A DNA stretch of 43,907 bases from Chrysophaeum taylorii (lineage: Eukaryota; Sar; Pelagophyceae; Pelagomonadales; Pelagomonadaceae). Position numbers and translations under genes: made by a program. The DNA is taken from contig JAQMWT010000511.1 in NCBI GenBank assembly GCA_029834535.1, positions 1 to 43,907 on the forward strand, written 5' to 3'. This document shows, piece by piece, positions 36,791-43,907 of this stretch; position 1 is the first letter of the stretch; each line of letters begins with the position of its first letter. The notes beneath the pieces are model-generated. The model ran no database searches, was not told the origin of the DNA, and worked only from the letters and a program-made list of their open reading frames with translations.

Positions 36791-37597
36791 GATAGCGGAC
36801 GCGCCGTCGCGGTCGACGGTCCAGAGGTTCTCGCGGTGAGGACGGCCGCTGCGGGAAGAGCGAGGCGTGGCCGCGGAAGCGGACTTCGCCGTAGACGCGA
36901 AAGGGGAGGTCTTCGTCTTCTTCTTCTCCGTCGGCGATGGCCAGAGCGCGGCCACGGGCGGTCGTCGTGGGCGCGCGCGGGCGCGCCGCGCCGCCCGTCG
37001 AGCGAGCCGCGGAGTTTTTATTCGGGTTGGTCGACTGGACGTCAACCCGCGGGCGAGTCCGAGTCCGCGGTCGCGACGGCGGTGGCCGCTCGCAGCGGCG
37101 ACGAAGCCGGCGGCACGCATCGTATCGAAGGTGAAACGATGTTCGATCCACCGAGTCGACGGTCGAGTCTCGTTCGCTCTCGCGCGTTCTCGAGGACGTC
37201 CCGTCGGAAGAGCGAGTCGTGGCCGCGGAAGCGGGCTTTGACCGCAGACGCGAGCGCGGCAAGCCCTTCTCGATTTCGGTGGCCGGTGTCGCAGCGGCGA
37301 CGAAGACGCCGGCACGCATCGCGCGCGTACCGAAGAGAGTTCGCGCGGAATAAAGGCGAAATCGCGTCGCATTTTTGCGCGCGCCAGAACCCCGAAAGAA
37401 CATCGAAAGAAAAACGCCGGCATGCCATGCCGGCGTCGAGGCTCGCGTAGCGTCCCTGGCTCGAGCGCGTCGTCCCGTTTGCCGGGCGAAGGCTCCATCG
37501 CCGTCGCACGCGTCAACCTTACTTCAAAAAAGATCGGCCGAGGGTTTGCATACAAGGGTTTTCTTCTTCGAAATACTCTAGATTTTTACGACTACAA

Positions 37598-37777
37598 CCT
37601 TACCCTGATCGCTGACTGCTGTTGCGATGGAGGACGGTGCCTCACGAATGCTGAGCCTTGCGAGGGCATCCCGCCCTCCCGGCGTAGGTTGGCACCTATT
37701 CGCCTCCCGGGCGCGCCGGTTGGCAGCCGGAACGTTCGCAGTGGGACGGGGTATGGCCGGGGGGCGAAGACGGAAGC
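37598..37777 (+). mobile_element. Short LINE-derived element, copy 5 (3'-truncated, in array unit 2)
   Basis: Starts CCTTACCCTGATCGCTGACT as the full-length copies do and stops after GGGGCGAAGACGGAAG, without the TTAG tail. A segment TAGGGTTTTCTTCTTCGAAA is found on both sides, about 45 bp similar and longer than an ordinary target-site duplication. Unit 3 has the same element at the same place. Confidence 0.85.
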
Positions 37778-38045
37778 TTAGGGTTTTCTTCTTCGAAATA
37801 CTCGCGATCTACGACTACCAGCATACAAATCGACCAACAGGATCCGAACTCGAGACGTACGTACAGCAACCACCCCAGATTCTCGCTCAAACTTCTTCGC
37901 TCTCTCCGATACTACATACTACAAGGCTCTCGCCGCAGACGCCAAGAAGAAAACATTTTATAAATAGCTTTGCTTTTGGCGCATACATTTAGCAAAGAAC
38001 AGAAAGTAGGCCGGAGGTGAAGCGTTTTGAAATAAATCGGCTTTA

Positions 38046-38465
38046 CAAAACGCAGATTTTGTCGGCCCGTTTCGAGCATACATAGGCAAAAGAACAGAAA
38101 GTAGAGTTCCGTTAATGTGTCGGGACTGACACACTGACATTTCCCAATTAATTATTGTGGACTAGTAAGGCCAAGTCGGGTTTTTTTCGGGCTTTTTCTC
38201 GGGGGGCAAGCCCCCCGAACCCCCCGGGAATTGGGGGGCTCTGCCCCCAAACCCCCCGCCGGGGGACACCCCCGGACCCCCCACGGCCTCGAGGGCCGTC
38301 GCGTCTCGGGAGCCGACCAAAAACGCCGTCGCACGCCGTGGAAATTCTGTCTTTTCGGTTCTTGAAGATTTCTGCGCAATTTTTCGTTCTTGGGTTAGGG
38401 TGGGTACCCTTTTCCTTCCTTTCCGTTGCGCGAAGCGTTATCGGGGTTAGCGTTATGCCTGTTTA
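38046..38465 (-). repeat. Hairpin block (Helitron 3' flank) of unit 2
   Basis: Same order as in unit 1, here with all three GC hairpins (GGGGGGCAAGCCCCCC, CCGGGAATTGGGGGGCTCTG, CCGCCGGGGGACACCCCCGG). It ends at GCGTTATGCCTGTTTATTT, where the helicase remnant is missing and the next GC-rich block begins directly. Confidence 0.8.
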
Positions 38466-39120
38466 TTTAGCGGCGACGAAGACGCCGGCACGCATCGTAT
38501 CGAAGCGCCGGGCCCGGCGGCGCGGAGCGCCGCCCGTCGAGCGCGCCGCCGAGCTTTTTTTCGGGTTTGTCGACTGGACGTCAACCCGCGGCCGAGTCCG
38601 AGTCCGCGGGCGAGTCCGAGTCCGCGGTCGCGACGGCGGTGGCCTCTCGCAGCGGCGACGAAGCCGGCGGCACGCATCGTATCGAAGGTGAAACGATGTT
38701 CGATCCACCGAGTCGAGGGTCGAGTCTCGTTCGCTCTCGCGCGTTCTCGAGGACGTCCCGTCGTAAGAGCGAGTCGTGGCCGTGGAAGCGGGCTTTGACC
38801 GCAGACGCGTGCGCGGCAAGCCGTTGTCGATTTCAGTGGCCGGTCGCAGCGGCGACGAAGACGCCGGCACGCATCGCGCGCGTACCGAAGAGTTCGCGCG
38901 GAATAAAGGCGAAATCGCGTCGCATTTTTGCGCGCGCCAGAACCCCGAAAGAAGAAGGAGCCCCGATGCCGGCGTCGCTCGCGTCGCGTCCCTGGCTCGA
39001 GCGCGTCGTCCCGTTTGCCGGGCGAAGGCTCCATCGCCGTCGCACGCGTCAACCTTACTTCAAAAAAGATCGACCGAGGGTTTGCATAGCTCGAGATGCT
39101 CTCGATTTTTACGACTACAA

Positions 39121-39278
39121 CCTTACCCTGATCGCTGACTGCGGTTGCGATGGAGGACGGTGCCTCACGAATCCTGAGCCTTGCGAGGGCATCCGCCCTC
39201 CCGGCGTAGGTTGGCACCTATTCGCCTCCCGGGCGGGCCGGTTGGCAGCCGGAACGTTCGCAGTGGGACGGGGTATGG
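39121..39278 (+). mobile_element. Short LINE-derived element, copy 6 (3'-truncated, in array unit 3)
   Basis: Same start and same insertion point (after TTTTTACGACTACAA) as copy 5, but it stops about 22 bp earlier, at GGGACGGGGTATGG. The shared position in units 2 and 3, and absence from 1 and 4, implies that it was inserted before those two units were duplicated. Confidence 0.85.
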
Positions 39279-39657
39279 TCTTCTTAACAAATACTACGGG
39301 TTTTCTTCTTCGAAATACTCTCGATTTTTACGACCACCAGCGTCCAATTTACTACGGGAATCGAACTCGAAACCAGGGACCTAGGCGCACTACGTATCCG
39401 AAAATCGTCTTCACCCACGCTCCCCAGGCTACTACTCTCAGGATTACAAATCGACCACCAGGATCCGAACTCGAGACGTACGCACAGCAACCACCCCAGA
39501 TTCTCGCTCAAACTTCAACGCTCACTCCGATACTACAAGGCTCGCCGCAGATGGCAAGAAGAAAACATTTTATAAATATTAAGGCTTTTGGTTCATACAT
39601 TTAGCAAAGAACAGAAAGTAGGCCGGAGGTGAAGCGTTTTGAAATAAATCGGCTTTA

Positions 39658-40310
39658 CAAAACGCAGATTTTGTCGGCCCGTTTCGAGCATACATAGGGA
39701 TATGAACAGAAAGTAGAGTTCCGTTAATGTCTAGTCACTGACTGACACACGTTTCCCAATTAATTATTGTGGATTTGGCTCATACATTTAGCAAAGAACA
39801 GAAAGTAGGCCGCGGGTGAAGCGTTTTGAAATAAATCGGCTTTACAAAACGCAGATTTTGTCGGCCCGTTTCGAGCATACATAGGGATAAGAACAGAAAG
39901 TAGAGTTCCGTTAATCTGTTGTCACACACGGACTCACGTTTCCCAATTAATTATTGTGGACTAGTAAGGCCAAGTCGGGTTTTTTTCGGCCTTTTTCTCG
40001 GGGGGCAAGCCCCCCGAACCCCCCGGGAATTGGGGGGCTCTGCCCCCCAAACCCCCGCCGGGGGACACCCCCGGACCCCCCTCCGCCTCGACGGCCGCCG
40101 CGTCTCGGGAGCCGACCAAAAACGCCGTCGCACGCCGTGGAAATTCTGTCTTTTCGGTTCTTGAAGATTTCTGCGTAATTTTTCGTTCTTGGGTTAGGGT
40201 GTCTACCGTTTTCCTTCCTTTCCGTTGCGCGAAGCGTTCTGGGGGTTAGCGTTATGCCTGTTTTTTTTCGGCTTTGCGTTTTTTGCGGATGGACTATGAG
40301 ATGGCGGATG
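39658..40310 (-). repeat. Hairpin block of unit 3 with a 190-bp internal duplication
   Basis: ACAAAACGCAGATTTTGTCG occurs at 39658 and again at 39848. The segment from CATACATTTAGCAAAGAACA to CAATTAATTATTGTGGA is duplicated; only the second copy continues into the GC hairpins and on to the helicase remnant. Confidence 0.82.
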
Positions 40311-40311
40311 G

Positions 40312-40412
40312 CCGCTTTCTTTATTGGAGTATTTCCCTATAGACAATATTTTTGGTGTAGGCGCCGGGGTGGCGGCGGGCGTAGTGAGAAGGAGGGCGTG
40401 GCGCATAATCCA
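40312..40412 (-). pseudogene. Helitron helicase C-terminus, remnant in unit 3/4
   Basis: Minus-strand translation gives HYARRHPGAYTKNIVYREIL, almost the same as the C-terminus at 43785-43835. Upstream on the minus strand the helicase is replaced by GC-rich repeat, so only the last about 25 residues remain. Confidence 0.75.
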
Positions 40413-41505
40413 TAGATAGCGGACGCGCCGTCGCGGTCGACGGTCCAGAGGCTCTCGCGGCGAGGACGGCCGCTGCGAGAAGAGCGAGGCGTGGCCGCGG
40501 AAGCGGACTTCGCCATAGACGCGAGCGGGGAGGTCTTCGTCTCCGTGGGCGCTGGCCAGAGCGCGGCCACGGGCGGTCGTCGTGGACGCGCGCGGGCGCG
40601 CGGCCGGTCGTCGGCGCGTGGGCGCGCGGCGCGCTCGTCGCGGTCGTCGCCGCGTTGTTCCTGGTCTTCGATCCGTAGGCGCTCCAGCAGTAGGTCGCGA
40701 GGTTTGCGATGGCCAGAGCGCGGCCAGTCCCAGGACGTGGCGCGAACACCGTCGACCAAAGCGAAATCGCGGTCGCGGACGCGTCGAGGTCGACGACGCC
40801 TCGACGAAGGCCGCGACTTTACGGCGAGCCGATGTCGCCCGCGGGGGAGAGTCCGAGGCCGCGGTCGGGACGGCGGTGGCCGCTCGCAGCGGCGACGAAG
40901 ACGCCGGCACGCATCGTATCGAAGCGCTGGCAGACGCGTCGAGCGCCGGCGCGCCGCGCCGCCGAGTTTTTATTCGGGTTGGTCGACTGGACGTCAACCC
41001 GCGGGCGAGTCCGAGTCCGCGGTCGCGACGGCGGTGGCCGCTCGCAGCGGCGACGAAGCCGCCGGCACGCATCGTATCGAAGGTGAGACGATGTTCGATC
41101 CACCGAGTCGACGGTCGAGTCTCGTTCGCTCTCGCGCCTTCTCGAGGACGTCCCGTCGGAAGAGCGAGTCGTGGCCGTGGAAGCGGGCTTTGACCGTAGA
41201 CGCGAGCGCGGCAAGCCGTTGTCGATTTCGGTGGCCGGTCGCAGCGGCGACGAAGACGCCGGGCAGCATCGCGCGTACCGAAGAGTTCGCGCGTAAAAAA
41301 GGCGAAATCGCGTCGCATTTTTGCGCGCGCCAGAAGCCCGAAAGAACCCCGAAAGAAAAGATGGAGCCCCCCGGCATGCCATGCCGGCGTCGAGGCTCGC
41401 GTCCCTGGCTCGAGCGCGTCGTCCCGTTTGCCGGGCGAAGGCTCCATCGCCGTCGCACGCGTCAACCTTACTTCAAAAAAGATCGGCCGAGGGTTTGTAT
41501 AGCAA

Positions 41506-41765
41506 ATAGCCAAAAAAAAAGGGAAAAGGGTAAGGGTTTTTTTCTTCGAATTACTTTCGATTTTTTACGACCAACAGGATCCGAACTCGAGACGTACGTA
41601 GCGCACCCTCCCCAGATTCTCGCTCAAAGTTCGTCGGTCTCTCCCAGAACACACAACACTCTCCTGCACTCCAGGAAGAAAACATTTTATAAAGAGCACC
41701 CGCTTTTGGCGCATACATTACCAAAAGAACAGAAAGTAGGTAGCGGGTGAAGCGTTTTTTGGCCT
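41506..41765. other. AT-richer spacer block of unit 4, joined to the Helitron helicase
   Basis: Matches the spacers of the other units up to GTAGCGGGTGAAGCGTTTT (near 41755). Then it switches directly to helicase coding sequence (GGCCTCGACGAGAACG). A B-box-like GGATCCGAACTCGAGACG is at 41577. The junction is a rearrangement breakpoint. Confidence 0.6.
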
Positions 41766-42470
41766 CGACGAGAACGACTTCTCGACGGATACCGTGGCGC
41801 GCATGTACGCCGTCTCTCCCAAGAACCAGGAGGCCTTCCACATGCGCGTCCTCCTGACAGTCGTCCGCGGGCCCACCTGCTACTCCGACTTGCGCATTGT
41901 GCCCGGGGAAAACAACGACAAGCCGTACGACACCTTCAAGGAAGCCTGCAAGGCGCGGAACCTCCTCCACGACGACGCCGAATGGACCAAGTGCCTCGAG
42001 GCCGCCGCGGTCTCCAACACCGCGTACGAGCAACGGTTGCTCTTCGCCATGCTCATCACTCACTGCGAGCTCACTAACCCCTTCGTCATCTGGGAAGCCA
42101 CGAAGAAAACCCTTACCACCGACATCCTCCGCCGGTACCGGACACATCACCGCAACCAGGACCTCGACCTCAACGAGAGCATGGAGAACGAAGCCCTCCT
42201 CGACATCCAGGCCCACCTCGAAGGCGCCGGCATGACAATGCGCCAAGTCGGCTTGCCCGAGCCCACGCAGGCCGAGCAGCTCACGTCGCGGTTCGTCGCC
42301 GAGGAACTCCGCTTCGGCGACACCCGGAGAAGCGCGCCGCCCTCGCCGAGATCCTGCGCCGCAACCTCGAAAGCATGCGCCAGCACAACCAGCCGCAGCT
42401 CGACGCCTTCAACGAGATCATGATCTTCGTCTACCCAGGTAGTCCCCCCATGCTCCTCGCGCCCGGCGCC
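41761..42470 (+). pseudogene. Helitron helicase, region before the ATPase domain
   Basis: ARMYAVSPKNQEAFHMRVLL, TVVRGPTCYSDLRIV, TFKEACKARNLLHDDAEWTK and LLFAMLITHCELTNPFVIWE are the typical Helitron blocks just upstream of the Pif1 helicase domain (R-x-Y-x-V-x-P, R-G-P-T-x-x-x-D-L-R, T-F-x-x-A-C). The frame is lost near 42325; RAALAEILRRNLESMRQHNQ and QLDAFNEIMIFV continue in another frame. No Rep (HUH) nuclease is present: the unit junction at about 41760 lies where the upstream part would be. Confidence 0.82.
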
Positions 42471-42484
42471 GCCTTCTTCATACG

Positions 42485-43120
42485 GCGGCCGCGGGAACCG
42501 GCAAGACTTTCCTCTGCCAGACGCTCCTCGCAGCCGTGCGCGAACGCCACCACGTTGCGCTCGCCACCGCGAGCTCCGGCATCGCCGCCACGCTCCTCCA
42601 GGGCGGCCGCACCGCGCACTCGCGTTTCAAGATCCCGCTCAACGTGTCCGACACGAGCGTCTGCAACGTCGCGAGAAACAAGAAGGACCGCACCCGCGAC
42701 GTCCTCACCAAGGCCAAGCTCATTTTGTGGGACGAAGCGCCCATGACGAAAAAGGACACGCTCATGACCGTGGACCGCACGCTGCGCGACATCCTCATGA
42801 CCGACGCGCCCTTCGGCGGCAAGGTCATCGTCTTCCTCGGCGACTTCCGCCAGACGCTGCCGATCGTCAAGCGCGGCCGCCGGTACGAAATCGTCGGCGC
42901 CTGCATCAAGAACGCGCCCGTCTGGGCCCACGTTCGTGTCCGCGAGCTCACCGTCAACATGCGCGTCAAAATGTCTGGCGGCCAGGACCAAGTCGACCTC
43001 CAGGAGTTCGCCGACTTCCTCCTCCGCGTCGGAGACGGCACGCTGCCCACCGAGCCCGCCCTCGGCGACGACTGGATCAACTCGGCACCCACGCCCCACG
43101 TCGACAGCCCGCCGACTTGA
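42485..43120 (+). CDS. Helitron Pif1-like helicase, ATPase core
   Basis: In the frame of 42494: GTGKTFLCQTLLAAVRERHH with Walker A (42494-42508), ATASSGIAATLLQGGRTAHS, KAKLILWDEAPMTKKD (Walker B), VIVFLGDFRQTLPIVKRG (the G-D-F-R-Q-T-L-P block), ELTVNMR and LQEFADFLLRVGDGTLP. These match the superfamily 1B Pif1-type helicase carried by Helitrons, which would unwind DNA during rolling-circle transposition. The core is intact, but the segment before Walker A is in another frame (change near 42480) and the frame stops at 43120. Confidence 0.88.
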   Translation, partial: AAAGTGKTFLCQTLLAAVRERHHVALATASSGIAATLLQGGRTAHSRFKIPLNVSDTSVCNVARNKKDRTRDVLTKAKLILWDEAPMTKKDTLMTVDRTLRDILMTDAPFGGKVIVFLGDFRQTLPIVKRGRRYEIVGACIKNAPVWAHVRVRELTVNMRVKMSGGQDQVDLQEFADFLLRVGDGTLPTEPALGDDWINSAPTPHVDSPPT

Positions 43121-43860
43121 CTCGCCCGCGCCTACGGCGAAGCTCGCTTCGACGACCGCGTGTGGTTTTCGAACGCGCGGTCTCACGCGCAAGAACTCGA
43201 ACGTCGACCATTACAACGCCGAGATGACCGCGACCTTCCCCGGCTCCACCGTCCACACCTTCCACTCGGCCAACGTAGTCGCACGAGGACGACCCCGTCC
43301 TCTACCCCATCGAATTCTTGAACTCCTCACGCCCAGCGGTACGCTCCCTCACTTAGCAATACGTAACTGAACGAAGTACACGGCATGCCCGTCATGCTCC
43401 TTCGAAACGCCACCCCCTCCACTCCAACGGGCACGCGTTCGTACTCCGCGCGTCGTAACCGACTGCCTCCTCGAACTCGCCACCTGGATCAAAGACGAAG
43501 CCGGCGTCCCCCAACGACACACGCTCCTGGTCCCCGCCTCCCCGTTTCCGACCACCGCAAACGACTCCCCCTTCACATTGCGACGCCGCCAGTTCCCACT
43601 GCGCCCCGCTTTTCGCGATGACCATCAACAAATCCCAAGGCCAAACCCATAAAAAGGTTGGCCTCCTCCTCCCGAACCCGTCTTTTCCCACGGCCAACTA
43701 TACGTCGCCCTTAGCCACGCGTCGGCCGCCGTGACACTCTGACTTCTACGCCCAGAACAACACCTTCGTCCGCGACTACGCCCGCCGCCACCCCGGCGCC
43801 TACACCAAAAACATTGTCTACCGGGAAATACTCAATAAAAACGGCCCTCGGCATCCATAG
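43121..43860 (+). pseudogene. Helitron helicase, C-terminal part (frameshifted)
   Basis: Pieces in different frames: RKNSNVDHYNAEMTATFPGS and TVHTFHSANV, YPIEFLNSLTPSG, MPVMLLRNATPS, MTINKSQGQTHKKVGLLLP (near 43617-43675) and HGQLYVALSHASAAVTL (near 43690-43740), and finally YARRHPGAYTKNIVYREIL ending by about 43857. The order is that of an intact helicase, so only small indels separate it from an open frame. After it, CATAGTCCATCCGCAAAAAA matches the flank of the array units. Confidence 0.8.
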
Positions 43861-43907
43861 TCCATCCGCAAAAAAGCAAAGCCGAAAATAAACGGAGCAT
43901 AATCTTT

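Larger units (their letters stand above)
34917..41765 (-). repeat. Tandem array of about four Helitron-derived units (1.5-2.4 kb each)
   Basis: Each unit in plus-strand order has a GC-rich block with internal repeats, the sequence CTTCAAAAAAGATCGGCCGA, an AT-richer block ending at ACAAAACGCAGATTTTGTCG, and a hairpin block. Landmark GAGGGTTTGC occurs at 35831, 37540, 39076 and 41489, giving spacings of 1709, 1536 and 2413 bp. Helicase C-terminal remnants at 36700-36790 and 40312-40412 read on the minus strand and are followed by the same bases (CATAGTCCATCC, GCAAAGCC) as the helicase at the right edge, so the hairpin block is the Helitron 3' flank. Long frames on both strands here are unlikely to be genes. 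Confidence 0.75.

Overview
The window is eukaryotic, repeat-rich nuclear DNA, most likely from a unicellular alga or other protist. I cannot name the organism. Signs of this are LTR and non-LTR retrotransposons, Helitron-type helicases, and one probable host gene (Golgi tethering subunit COG8-like) with a likely spliceosomal intron. I see no operons, rRNA, intact tRNA genes or CRISPR arrays. Almost every coding region belongs to a mobile element and carries disabling mutations.

Positions 1-28082 are a nest of Ty1/copia-type retrotransposons. Three related copies lie on the minus strand: A (273-4845, continuing off the left edge), B (about 8666-14122) and C (14123-28082). They encode gag, aspartic protease, a complete C5-cytosine DNA methyltransferase module, then integrase, reverse transcriptase and RNase H (the last three are seen only in C). 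A fourth copia element, D, lies on the plus strand (4846-about 8665) and has a long extra ORF after RNase H. The junctions read as successive insertions: B into C, D into B, A into D. A 3.4-kb APE-type LINE (18371-21767) interrupts the integrase of C. Short elements sharing both ends with that LINE, all ending in (TTAG)n-type tails, are scattered through the nest with clean target-site duplications.

Positions 28083-32822 are lower in repeats. They hold a candidate 1.7-kb DNA transposon with degenerate inverted ends, about 1.2 kb with nothing recognisable, and the COG8-like gene (31427-32692, minus).

Positions 32823-43907 are Helitron-derived. They contain a fold-back structure with 247-bp arms carrying inverted pieces of a Helitron helicase, two inverted copies of the Helitron 3'-end sequence, a GC-rich tandem array of about four 1.5-2.4-kb units (34917-41765), and a frameshifted Helitron Pif1-like helicase (41791-43860) running to the right edge.

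The most interesting system is the methyltransferase-bearing copia family. Its protease is followed by a C5-MTase with motifs I, IV, VI, VIII, IX and X all recognisable. The polyprotein carries a repeated EKSLNY/ETSLNY-type peptide at three domain junctions, which is a good candidate for its own protease cleavage site. The LINE with its short parasites, and the Helitron-unit array, are the other two stories.
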